Assembly (NCBI GenBank): GCA_947372225.1 | Contig: CANBSV010000016.1 | Span: 1-36,471, forward strand | From: Burkholderiales bacterium | GTDB taxonomy: Bacteria; Pseudomonadota; Gammaproteobacteria; Burkholderiales; Burkholderiaceae_C | Length of the DNA: 36,471 nt | Reading direction: 5' to 3' | Shown here: positions 8,175 to 15,437 of the stretch, piece by piece | How positions within the stretch are numbered: position 1 is the first letter of the stretch | Layout of the letters: the number at the start of each line of letters is the position of its first letter | The notes under the pieces: model-generated | The model's database searches: none | Seen by the model: only the letters and a program-made list of their open reading frames with translations | Told to the model about the DNA's origin: nothing | Made by a program: the position numbers and the translations under genes

Positions 8175-8221
8175 GGCTGCGTCACGGCAGCCGGTGAACA
8201 TACCCCCTATTCGAGGGGGAG
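8175..8221 (+). promoter_or_regulatory. Structured leader with SD-sequestering hairpin
   Basis: Two adjacent hairpins precede the WcaI-like gene. GGCTGC (8175-8180) pairs with GCAGCC (8187-8192) around a 6-nt loop. CCCCCT (8203-8208) pairs with AGGGGG (8214-8219) around ATTCG. The second hairpin contains the only good Shine-Dalgarno (GAGGGGGAG, 8213-8221), so initiation at the GTG at 8231 is likely to be limited by mRNA folding. I do not recognise a known riboswitch class. Confidence 0.5.
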
Positions 8222-8230
8222 ACCTGCGCG

Positions 8231-9568
8231 GTGAAGATTGTCCTGGTGAGCATGAATTTCAGTCCGGAGCTGACGGGTGTCGGCAAGTATTCTGGCGAAA
8301 TGGCCGAGGGTCTGGTGGCGCGTGGCCACGAGGTCTCGGTGGTGTGCGCACCGCCTTACTACCCGTCGTGGACGGTGTCGAAGGGCTACTCGTCTTCTTC
8401 CTATGTCACCGAGCAGCCCATGCCCGGCCTCACGGTCTACCGCTGCCCGGTGTGGATTCCCAAGCGCCTGAGCGGCCTCAAGCGGCTGGTGCATCTGGCC
8501 AGTTTCGCGCTGAGCAGCGCCTGGACGGTGCTCAAGCTGGTGGGTTGGCAACCGCAAGTCGTGTTCGTGGTCGCGCCTGCGTTGTTTTGCGCGCCGGCAG
8601 CCTGGCTGGCAGCACGCCTGTCGGGCGCGCGCGCCTGGCTGCACATTCAGGACTTCGAAGTCGACGCCGCATTCGAGCTCGGCTTGCTCAAGCAGCCGTG
8701 GATGCGCCGGCTGGCGCGCTTCGGCGAGCGCGTCCTGATGCGCCGCTTTGACTCGGTGTCCACCATCTCGAGCCGCATGATGCGTTTGCTCGGCACCAAG
8801 GGCGTGGCCCTGCAAAAGACCGAATTGCTGCCCAACTGGATCGATGTGTCCTCGATCCATGCCACGCCTGAGTCGGCGCGGCTGCGTCAGTCGCTGTCCA
8901 TCGAGCCTTCGCAGGTGGTGTGCCTGTTCTCCGGCACGCTCAACCGCAAGCCGGGTCTTGAGGTGCTCATCGAAGCGGCCCGTCAACTGGCGCACGACCC
9001 GCGTGTGGTGATCGTCATCTGCGGCAACGGCGAGATGCGTGCGCCGCTCGAGGCCATGGCGCAGGGTCTGGCCAATGTGCGATTCCTGGACCTGCTGCCT
9101 TCGGCGCAACTCAACTCGCTGCTCAACATGGCCGACATTCACCTGCTGCCGCAGCTGCGCGGCGCGGCCGATCTGGTGATGCCGTCCAAGCTGGTGGGCA
9201 TGCTCGCCAGCGGGCGCCCGGTGATTGCTGCGGGCATGCCGGGCTCCGAAATGGCCACCGTGGTCACGGGCTGCGGGATGGTGATCGAACCCGAATGCGC
9301 CGACGTGTTTGCCCAGTCCATCGTCGCTTTGGCCGATGACCCCCAGCGCCGGCAACGGTTGGGTGCGGCAGGCCGGCTGTACGCCGAACGCTCGCTCGAT
9401 TCGCACGCCATCTTCAACCGCCTCGACCAGCGGCTCGAAGCCCTGTGCAACCCTTACCAGACACCGGCCATGCCCGTGCCTGCGGTGCGCCTGGCCCGCG
9501 CCGTGATGGGCTCGATCGAGCCCGTGGCCATCGACGCCGCCACGCCCGAGACCGAGCGCGCGCAGTAA
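8231..9568 (+). CDS. WcaI-like GT4 glycosyltransferase
   Basis: Cytoplasmic GT-B glycosyltransferase of 445 aa resembling colanic-acid WcaI, a probable fucosyl/hexosyltransferase. The match runs over the whole N-terminal half: the SPELTGVGKYSGEMAE opening, APPYYPSW, the Leu-Lys-Arg-Leu-hydrophobic stretch, LFCAPAAWLAARLSGAR, then LHIQDFEVDAAFELGLL and the VSTISSRMM motif. The C-terminal GT4 half has FSGTLNRKPGLEVLIEA, LLPQLRGAADLVMPSKLVGMLASGRPVIA and the usual acceptor-loop order. The GTG start at 8231 is set by GAGGGGGAG 9 nt upstream and by alignment of the family N-terminus. The last ~30 residues (Ala/Pro-rich, after ALCNPY) extend past the usual end. It probably adds a deoxysugar derived from the gmd product to a lipid-linked repeat. 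A CTAGTCCGAA site lies upstream, and a strong GC hairpin follows. Confidence 0.85.
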   Translation: MKIVLVSMNFSPELTGVGKYSGEMAEGLVARGHEVSVVCAPPYYPSWTVSKGYSSSSYVTEQPMPGLTVYRCPVWIPKRLSGLKRLVHLASFALSSAWTVLKLVGWQPQVVFVVAPALFCAPAAWLAARLSGARAWLHIQDFEVDAAFELGLLKQPWMRRLARFGERVLMRRFDSVSTISSRMMRLLGTKGVALQKTELLPNWIDVSSIHATPESARLRQSLSIEPSQVVCLFSGTLNRKPGLEVLIEAARQLAHDPRVVIVICGNGEMRAPLEAMAQGLANVRFLDLLPSAQLNSLLNMADIHLLPQLRGAADLVMPSKLVGMLASGRPVIAAGMPGSEMATVVTGCGMVIEPECADVFAQSIVALADDPQRRQRLGAAGRLYAERSLDSHAIFNRLDQRLEALCNPYQTPAMPVPAVRLARAVMGSIEPVAIDAATPETERAQ

Positions 9569-9576
9569 GCGCGGCA

Positions 9577-9607
9577 CACCCGCGCGCGGCGCTGCGCGCG
9601 CCGGGTG
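9577..9607 (+). terminator. GC-rich hairpin after the WcaI-like gene, no U tract
   Basis: CACCCG (9577-9582) pairs with CGGGTG (9602-9607), and GCGCG (9584-9588) pairs with CGCGC (9597-9601) with one bulged C. There is no T run after it, so it is not a classical intrinsic terminator. It may act as a 3' end stabiliser or a Rho-assisted stop before the secretion operon. Confidence 0.4.
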
Positions 9608-9611
9608 GGTG

Positions 9612-9638
9612 TGTGACGCGCTTCACCACGGCGTCACA
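9612..9638. promoter_or_regulatory. Inverted repeat upstream of the secretion operon
   Basis: TGTGACGC (9612-9619) and GCGTCACA (9631-9638) are perfect 8-bp inverted arms separated by 11 nt, ending 50 nt before the gspG start. A GCGTCAC half-site also occurs upstream of the WcaI-like gene (8179-8185) and of the ribbon-helix-helix gene (19460-19466). It is a candidate operator for the secretion operon. The spacing does not fit CRP (N6). Confidence 0.4.
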
Positions 9639-9688
9639 TTCGGTGGGCAGACTGTCGTTCTCCCTGAACGATTGAGAGCCGAGTCCCC

Positions 9689-10105
9689 ATGTCCCCTGTA
9701 CGCCTGCGTCGCGGCTTCACGCTGCTCGAGTTGCTGGTGGTCATGGTCATCATCGGGTTGCTCGCCGCCTACGTCGGCCCGAAGTACTTCTCGCAGGTCG
9801 GCAAGTCCGAGGTCAAGACCGCCCGCGCGCAGATCGTCGGCTTCGAAAAGGCCCTGCAGCAATACCGCCTCGACGTGGGCAGCCTGCCCACCACCGAGCA
9901 GGGTTTGCAGGCCTTGATGGCCAAGCCGGCCAACGTCGCCAAGTGGGACGGCCCCTACCTTGAAAAGGCGTTGCCCCCCGACCCGTGGGGCCACCCTTAC
10001 GTCTACGTCGCACCCGGCGAGCACAGCGAATTCGACATCAGTTCGCTCGGCCGTGACGGCCGTCCCGGCGGCGACGGGCTCGACGCCGACGTCACCAACT
10101 GGTAA
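9689..10105 (+). CDS. gspG: Type II secretion major pseudopilin GspG
   Basis: 138-aa prepilin-like protein with the class III signal RRG|FTLLELLVVMVII: cleavage after Gly9, Phe at +1 and Glu14 at +5. The globular domain has the GspG order QQYRLDVGSLPTTEQGLQALM, DGPYLEKALPPDPWG and a C-terminal Asp-rich Ca-binding-like loop (GRDGRPGGDGLDAD). As the major pseudopilin it should polymerise into the periplasmic piston of a T2SS-like machine. The start at 9689 leaves a short leader of 8 residues; the SD is weak (GAG-rich, 9674-9683). It is the first gene of a ten-gene operon. No prepilin peptidase gene is in the window, so processing would rely on one elsewhere, perhaps the type IV pilus PilD. Confidence 0.93.
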   Translation: MSPVRLRRGFTLLELLVVMVIIGLLAAYVGPKYFSQVGKSEVKTARAQIVGFEKALQQYRLDVGSLPTTEQGLQALMAKPANVAKWDGPYLEKALPPDPWGHPYVYVAPGEHSEFDISSLGRDGRPGGDGLDADVTNW

Positions 10106-10131
10106 CGCGCGCCCGGCAGCGCGGGAACCCC

Positions 10132-11316
10132 ATGCAGTACGCCGTCAGGGCCATCCACCGCATGCAAGCGGTCTCGATCACCATCGAGGCCAGTGATGGC
10201 GCCATGGCGCGCCGGCAGGCCGAAGCGCAAGGCTATGCGGTGCTCGCGGTGCAACCGGCGCGCTCGGGGCGCTCGCCATTTGCCCGTTCGCCGGCCTTCC
10301 CGCTGCTGCACTTCAACCAGAGCCTGCTGATCCTGCTCAAGGCGGGACTGTCGGTGGTCGAGGCCATCGAGACCCTGGCCGACCGTGAAACCCGGCCCGA
10401 TGCCAAGCAGGTGCTGACACGCCTGCACGAGCAGCTGCGCGAGGGCATTTCGTTTTCGGCCGCGCTCGAGGCTCAGCCGTCGATCTTTCCGGCGCTGTAC
10501 GTGGCCAGCGTGCGTGCCAACGAGCGCACCGGCGCGCTCACCGAGGCGATCGAGCGCTTCATCGTCTATCGCTCCCAGTCCGACCAGATGCGCAAGCGCA
10601 TCGTGGGCGCCGCCATCTACCCGGCCATGATCCTGGGCGTGGGCACGCTGGTGATCGCGTTCTTGCTGCTGTACGTGGTGCCGCGCTTCAGCCAGGTGTT
10701 TCAGGACATGGGCGACCGCATCCCGCTGATGTCGCGCCTGCTTTTGCAGTGGGGCCAGTTCGCGCATGCGCACAGCTTGCAGTTGATCGGTGGTGGCGTG
10801 TTGCTTCTGGGCGGTGCGGTCTATGCCCTCACGCGCGCGTCGGTCCAACGCGTCATCGGCCGTCAGATCCAGCGCATCCCGCACATCGGCGAGGTGGTTC
10901 GTGTGTACCAGCTGGCGCGCTTTTACCGTGCCCTGGGCATGCTGCAGCAAGCGGGCATTCCCATCGTGACCGCGCTCGACATGGTGGTCGGTCTGCTGCC
11001 GATCTCGCTGCACCCGGCGCTCGCTGCGGCGCGGCGCGACATCGGCGAGGGTCGCTCCATTTCGGCGTCTTTCGAGACACATGGCCTGACCACCGCGGTG
11101 TCGCTTCGCTTGCTGCGCGTGGCCGAGAAAACCGGCCAGATGGGCGAGATGCTCGAGCGCACCGCCGGCTTCCACGAAGAAGACATCTCGCAGTCGATCG
11201 AGTGGTTCATCCGGCTGTTCGAGCCGCTGCTCATGATCGTCATGGGCGTGGTGATCGGCGTGGTCGTGCTGCTGATGTACGCGCCGATCTTTGAATTGGC
11301 GGGCAGCATCCAATGA
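10132..11316 (+). CDS. gspF: Type II secretion inner-membrane platform protein GspF
   Basis: 394-aa polytopic platform protein. It has two GspF domains: the first around residues 60-180 (FNQSLLILLKAGLSVVEAIETLA, then the ERTGALTEAIERF motif), the second around 265-390 (ARFYRALGMLQQAGIPIVTALDMV, then VAEKTGQMGEMLERTAGFHEEDI). There are three clear membrane segments (~165-190, ~215-235, ~365-390). GspF couples the ATPase to the pseudopilins. The N-terminus has only a reduced cytoplasmic domain. The ATG at 10132 follows gspG by 26 nt, and the stop overlaps the gspE start by 4 nt (ATGA), which indicates translational coupling. Confidence 0.92.
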   Translation: MQYAVRAIHRMQAVSITIEASDGAMARRQAEAQGYAVLAVQPARSGRSPFARSPAFPLLHFNQSLLILLKAGLSVVEAIETLADRETRPDAKQVLTRLHEQLREGISFSAALEAQPSIFPALYVASVRANERTGALTEAIERFIVYRSQSDQMRKRIVGAAIYPAMILGVGTLVIAFLLLYVVPRFSQVFQDMGDRIPLMSRLLLQWGQFAHAHSLQLIGGGVLLLGGAVYALTRASVQRVIGRQIQRIPHIGEVVRVYQLARFYRALGMLQQAGIPIVTALDMVVGLLPISLHPALAAARRDIGEGRSISASFETHGLTTAVSLRLLRVAEKTGQMGEMLERTAGFHEEDISQSIEWFIRLFEPLLMIVMGVVIGVVVLLMYAPIFELAGSIQ

Positions 11317-13019
11317 ACGCGCTCAGCGAATCCGTGGTGCAAGACGAAGCGGTCGTGCAAATGCTCACCCCCGAGGTGGTGCGCACGGCCCGCCAGCGTG
11401 CCTCGAGCGAGCGTCGCAGCGTGTGCGCGGTGCTTGAAGACACGTTGTCGGTGCCGGCCGAGGCGCTGGCGCGCGCACTGGGGCGGGCGCTGCATCACCG
11501 CGTGTTCGACAACGCCGCGCTGGCCGGCCTGGCCCCGGCGTTCGACTTGATCGACTACGCAAACAGCGTGCGTCACGGCTGCCTCGCGTTTCGCGATGCC
11601 GGCGTGATCTGGGTGGTGGTGTCCGATCCGTTCGACGACGCGTTGCAGGCGTGGTGCGTCGAGCACCTGGGCGTGCCACACGAGATCGGTCTGGCCAGCG
11701 CCGATGACATCGCCGCGCTGCTGTCGCGCCACGAAGACTCCATGCGCGCCATCGACACCGCGCTGCCCACCGGCGAGCAAGCCGCCGACAGCGGCTCCGA
11801 TCTCGAGGACCTGTCGATCCGCTCCATCGGCGAAGGCACCAGCGTGGTCGTCAAGCTGGTGCACTCCACGCTGTACGACGCGCTCAAGAGCGGCGTGAGC
11901 GACATCCACATCGAGTCGCACCTGAGCGGTCTGGTCATCAAGTACCGCCTCGACGGCACGCTCACGCAGGTTGGCTCCATCGAAGGCCGCGAACTCGCCG
12001 AGCAGGTGCTGTCGCGCCTGAAGGTGATGTCCGAGCTCGACATCGCCGAGCGCCGCATCCCGCAAGACGGGCGCTTCCGTGTGCGGGCGCTGGGCCGCGA
12101 GATCGACTTTCGCGTGTCCATCATGCCCAGCATCCACGGCGAGGACGCGGTCGTGCGCGTGCTCGACAAGCGCTCGCTGGCCGATCAGGTCTCGGGCTTG
12201 CGGCTTGACGTGCTGGGCTTCGACGACAACACGCTGGCCACCTTCCGGCGCATGGCGCGCGACCCCTACGGGCTGCTGCTGGTCACCGGTCCCACCGGCA
12301 GCGGCAAGACGACGACGCTGTACGCGGCGATTTCCGAGACCAACCACGGCCACGACAAGATCATCACCATCGAAGACCCGGTCGAGTACCAGCTGCCCGG
12401 CGTGCTGCAGATCCCGGTCAACGAGAAGAAGGGCCTGACCTTCGCGCGCGGCCTGCGCTCGATCCTGCGCCACGACCCCGACCGCATCATGGTCGGCGAG
12501 ATCCGCGACCCCGAGACCGCGCAGATCGCCATCCAGGCCGCGCTCACCGGCCACCTGGTGCTGTCCACCGTGCACGCCAACAACGTGTTCGACGTGATCG
12601 GCCGCTTCACCCACATGGACGTGGATCCCTACAGCTTCGTCTCGGCGCTCACCGGCGTGCTCGCGCAGCGGCTGGTGCGCGTGAACTGCGTGCATTGCAG
12701 CGAGGTCGTCTCGGTCACCGAAGCCGCGCTGCGCGAGTCTCTGATCGACCCCGCACGCATCGAAGGCCGCGTGCTGCGCGCCAGCCACGGCTGCGGCAAG
12801 TGCCGCGGCACCGGCTACAAGGGCCGCAAGGCCGTGGGCGAGTTGCTCATCCTGGACGACGCGCTGCGCGAGCTGATCGTCGCGCGCGCCCCGGTGCGCC
12901 AGATCAAGGACGCCGCACGGCGCAACGGCACGCGCTTCTTGCGCGAAGCGGCGGTCGAGTTGTTCCTCGACGGCCTGACCACACTCGACGAGATCAACCG
13001 TGTCACGCTGGTCGCCTGA
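11313..13019 (+). CDS. gspE: Type II secretion / pilus assembly ATPase GspE
   Basis: Cytoplasmic secretion ATPase of 568 aa that powers pseudopilus assembly. It has an N-terminal T2SSE_N domain (~1-140) and an AAA-type motor. Motifs: Walker A GPTGSGKT (326-333), Walker B region IMVGEIRD (catalytic Glu396), His-box TVHANN, and the tetracysteine zinc motif with CVHC (Cys459, Cys462) and CGKC (Cys494, Cys497). The start overlaps gspF by 4 nt and the 3' end overlaps the next gene by 20 nt. The family members PilB and GspE are hard to tell apart; the operon context (GspG, GspF, secretin) favours GspE. Confidence 0.94.
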   Translation: MNALSESVVQDEAVVQMLTPEVVRTARQRASSERRSVCAVLEDTLSVPAEALARALGRALHHRVFDNAALAGLAPAFDLIDYANSVRHGCLAFRDAGVIWVVVSDPFDDALQAWCVEHLGVPHEIGLASADDIAALLSRHEDSMRAIDTALPTGEQAADSGSDLEDLSIRSIGEGTSVVVKLVHSTLYDALKSGVSDIHIESHLSGLVIKYRLDGTLTQVGSIEGRELAEQVLSRLKVMSELDIAERRIPQDGRFRVRALGREIDFRVSIMPSIHGEDAVVRVLDKRSLADQVSGLRLDVLGFDDNTLATFRRMARDPYGLLLVTGPTGSGKTTTLYAAISETNHGHDKIITIEDPVEYQLPGVLQIPVNEKKGLTFARGLRSILRHDPDRIMVGEIRDPETAQIAIQAALTGHLVLSTVHANNVFDVIGRFTHMDVDPYSFVSALTGVLAQRLVRVNCVHCSEVVSVTEAALRESLIDPARIEGRVLRASHGCGKCRGTGYKGRKAVGELLILDDALRELIVARAPVRQIKDAARRNGTRFLREAAVELFLDGLTTLDEINRVTLVA

Positions 13020-13749
13020 TCGCGCGCTGTTTCGTCTTGGCGACGCGGCGGCTGCCGCGCCGGTCGACGGCGTGAGTGCGCTTGATTCGCTGCTCGCCGC
13101 CTTCGAAGCCGAGCTCGATGCGCGTGAACTGCGCCGCGGCACACGCCTCGAGTGCGTGCTGGGCGGTGACGCCGTGCGCTACCGCATCGTGCCCTGGAGC
13201 GACGACCTGTCCACGCCCGCGCAGCGGCAACGGCTGGCCGAGCAGGTGTTCGTCGAAGCGTACGGCGAGGTGGCCCGCGGCTGGGTGGTGCGCCAGCACG
13301 CCGAGCGGCACGGCGCGGCCACGCTGGCGTGCGCGATCGACGCCGCGCTGCTCGACCGGCTGAGCGCGCTGGCGCTCGCGCGCGGCCTCAAGCTGGCCAG
13401 TGTGCAGCCCTCGCTGATGCACGACCACAACCGCTCGCGTTTCGAGCTCGATGCCGATTGGTGCTGGTGGGTATCGGTCGAGCCACTCTGGACCACCGTG
13501 CTGCTGATGTCGCCCACCGAGCCACAGCACGTGCGGCGGCTGCCCACCGGCGACGGCGATCTGGCGCGGCTGCTCGATCGCGAATGGTTCGCCCTGGGCA
13601 TCGACGCGCCGCGCTGCCCGGTCTATGTGGTGCGCACACAGGGTGGCATGGCCGAGACGCGTGCCTACGCGTGGCGCGCCAATTCGCACTGGACCTTCGT
13701 GCCGCTGCCCGGACCCGTCGACGCCGAATCCGAGGAGCTCGCCGCATGA
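13000..13749 (+). CDS. Cytoplasmic GspL/PilM-like component of the secretion system
   Basis: 249-aa protein with no signal or membrane segment, located where gspL/pilM sits in related operons, just before a PilN-like gene. The order of beta strands and the ending (LPGPVD) are compatible with a reduced actin-like GspL/PilM fold, but motifs are weak and the call rests mainly on position. The GTG start at 13000 overlaps gspE by 20 nt, and no other good start keeps the N-terminal residues. The 3' end overlaps the next gene by 4 nt. Its expected role is to join the ATPase to the inner-membrane PilN/PilO-like pair. It may correspond to one of the 'secretion system X' proteins of subsystem annotations. 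Confidence 0.6.
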   Translation: MSRWSPDRALFRLGDAAAAAPVDGVSALDSLLAAFEAELDARELRRGTRLECVLGGDAVRYRIVPWSDDLSTPAQRQRLAEQVFVEAYGEVARGWVVRQHAERHGAATLACAIDAALLDRLSALALARGLKLASVQPSLMHDHNRSRFELDADWCWWVSVEPLWTTVLLMSPTEPQHVRRLPTGDGDLARLLDREWFALGIDAPRCPVYVVRTQGGMAETRAYAWRANSHWTFVPLPGPVDAESEELAA

Positions 13750-14285
13750 CGCGCGCCGCCTTGCAACTCGATTTCGTCGCACCGCCGACGTGGCGCTGGC
13801 GCTGGCTCAGCGTCGTCGCGCTCGCCGTGGCGGCGGTGCTGCTGGCGCTGCTGTTCGCCTGCGAATCGAGCGTGTCGCAGCGTCACGAAGCCGCCGCCAG
13901 TCGCCATGAGCTGCTCAGCGAGCGGCTGCGTCTGGCCAGCCCTCGCACATCGGCCGCGCCCGATGCGCGCATGCGCGCCGACATCGGCCGCGCCAACGCT
14001 GTCATCGAAGAGCTGGCCGTGCCGTGGGAGCGGTTGTTCGATGCCGTCGAGGACGCCGATGCGCGCGGCCTGGGCGCGCTGTCGCTCACCCCCAACGCGC
14101 GCGACCGCACGCTGAGCTTTGCCGGCGAAGCCCGCGACATCAACGAGCTGCTCGCCTACGTGGACCGCATGGCTGCGCAAACCGCGTTCGACGAGGTGCA
14201 CCTCGAGGGCTACAACACCGTGGTGCGCGATGGCCAGCCGGTGCTGTCGTTCACCCTGGCGGCGAGCTGGCGGGGTCTGCCATGA
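13746..14285 (+). CDS. PilN/GspL-C-like inner-membrane protein
   Basis: 179-aa bitopic protein: a short cytoplasmic N-terminus, one membrane helix (~19-42), a helical Arg/Ala-rich segment (~45-100), then a ferredoxin-like periplasmic domain (~100-179). This is the PilN architecture of type IV pili. The ATG overlaps the previous stop codon by 4 nt and the 3' end overlaps the next gene by 4 nt. It probably heterodimerises with the PilO-like product of the next gene to form the inner-membrane alignment complex. Sequence identity to PilN is low by eye, so the assignment depends on topology and gene order. Confidence 0.6.
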   Translation: MTRAALQLDFVAPPTWRWRWLSVVALAVAAVLLALLFACESSVSQRHEAAASRHELLSERLRLASPRTSAAPDARMRADIGRANAVIEELAVPWERLFDAVEDADARGLGALSLTPNARDRTLSFAGEARDINELLAYVDRMAAQTAFDEVHLEGYNTVVRDGQPVLSFTLAASWRGLP

Positions 14286-14884
14286 CGCGCCACCTCTGGA
14301 ACCTCGCACGGCTGTGGCGCAGCGCCGGACTGCCCGGCTGGGCCGCTTGTGCACTGTTGCTGGCGTGTGCCGTGCTGTGGTGGGGCGTGATCGCGCCACA
14401 GCGCGCCGACACCGCTCGGATGGTCGAAGAAACCGCGGCGCTCGAGCAGCGCATGGCCGATGCGGTCGCGCATCCGCCGCCCACCGAATCGGGCCCCCAG
14501 AAGCAGCTCGCCACCTTCATGCAGCGCTTTCCGTCCGAAGGCGACATGGCCGGCTCGCTCGGCGTGTTGCACGCCGCCGCGCGGCGTCAGGGCGTGCGGC
14601 TCGATCAGGCCGACTTCAAGTTCAGCCCCGAGCCCGCGGGCCTGCTGGCGCGCTACACCATCGTGCTGCCGGTGAAGGCCGACTACAAGGCGCTGCGCGG
14701 CTTCATTCGCGAGGCCATGCGCGAGCTGCCCGGCCTGGCGATGGAAGAGCTCAGCGTGCGCCGCGGCGACGCCAAGTCCCCCGTGCTCGACGCGCAGATC
14801 CGCTTCGTGCTGTTCGTGGCGCGGCCCGCCTCGCCGACCCGTGTGGTGGCAACCCCGGCGATCCTGCCGGCCCGGGAGCGTTGA
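14282..14884 (+). CDS. PilO/GspM-like inner-membrane protein
   Basis: 200-aa bitopic protein with one membrane helix (~18-38), a coiled-coil-like segment (RMVEETAALEQRMADAV) and a periplasmic domain containing the order VLHAAARRQGVRL, ...YTIVLPVKADYKALRGFIREAM..., which is typical of PilO/GspM. The family role is to dimerise with PilN/GspL and align the platform with the secretin. It overlaps the preceding gene by 4 nt (ATGA). Assignment is by architecture and position. Confidence 0.65.
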   Translation: MTRHLWNLARLWRSAGLPGWAACALLLACAVLWWGVIAPQRADTARMVEETAALEQRMADAVAHPPPTESGPQKQLATFMQRFPSEGDMAGSLGVLHAAARRQGVRLDQADFKFSPEPAGLLARYTIVLPVKADYKALRGFIREAMRELPGLAMEELSVRRGDAKSPVLDAQIRFVLFVARPASPTRVVATPAILPARER

Positions 14885-14888
14885 CACC

Positions 14889-15437
14889 ATGGCCGCCATG
14901 ACCCCGGCGCGCAAGCGCATCGCCATCGCGATCGTGGTGCTCGGCAGCGCCTTGATCGCCGAGCGCGTCATCGAGCTCAGTGGCGGTGACGATGAGCCCG
15001 TGGTCGCAGCCGCCGCCGCACCCAAGCGCGTGCGATCGGCGGGGGCCGCGACTGAAGGGCAGGGCGGTGCCACGTCGCTGCGGGTTGATCGGCTCGAGGA
15101 TCGGCAGCACGCGCTGGCCGACAGCAACGACTCCGCCCGCACGGCGCCCTCGGCGCTGTTTGGCGCCACGAACTGGGCGCCCCCTGCGCCCGAGGCCCCG
15201 CCGGGACCCCCACCCAAGCCGGTGGCGCCGCCGTTTCCCTACACCTACATGGGCAAGTTGCTCGAAGACGGCGTGCTCACGGCATTTTTCACTCAGGGCA
15301 ACCGCGTGATTCCGGTCAAGGCCGGTGACACCGTCGATGCGGTTTTCCGCATCGACCAGATGACGAACCAAAACATGAAGCTGACCTACCTACCCCTGAA
15401 CGAAACCCAGGAACTGGTGCTGGGGAACACGCCATGA
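14889..15437 (+). CDS. PilP/GspC-like periplasmic linker protein
   Basis: 182 aa, start taken at the ATG at 14889, 4 nt after the previous stop; an ATG at 14898 is equally possible. One N-terminal membrane anchor (~10-27) is followed by a flexible Ala/Arg-rich region, a Pro-rich linker (~98-115) and a small beta domain opening with PYTYMGKLLEDG and containing VKAGDTVDAVFRI, then LTYLPLN. This is the GspC HR/PilP pattern that binds the N-domain of the secretin. Subsystem annotations sometimes call this gene a 'secretion system X translation initiation factor', which is not supported by what I see. It overlaps the secretin gene by 4 nt. Confidence 0.65.
   Translation: MAAMTPARKRIAIAIVVLGSALIAERVIELSGGDDEPVVAAAAAPKRVRSAGAATEGQGGATSLRVDRLEDRQHALADSNDSARTAPSALFGATNWAPPAPEAPPGPPPKPVAPPFPYTYMGKLLEDGVLTAFFTQGNRVIPVKAGDTVDAVFRIDQMTNQNMKLTYLPLNETQELVLGNTP

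Noticed and set aside
8155..8230. Cyclic-di-GMP or other known riboswitch in the leaders at 8.2 kb and 29.6 kb
   Set aside because: The conserved core nucleotides of the GEMM-I class are not there; only generic hairpins can be supported.
10923..13142. 2.2-kb minus-strand open frame opposite gspF/gspE
   Set aside because: A GC-rich antisense shadow: low-complexity His/Asp/Arg/Ala composition, no family motif, while the plus strand encodes clear GspF and GspE.
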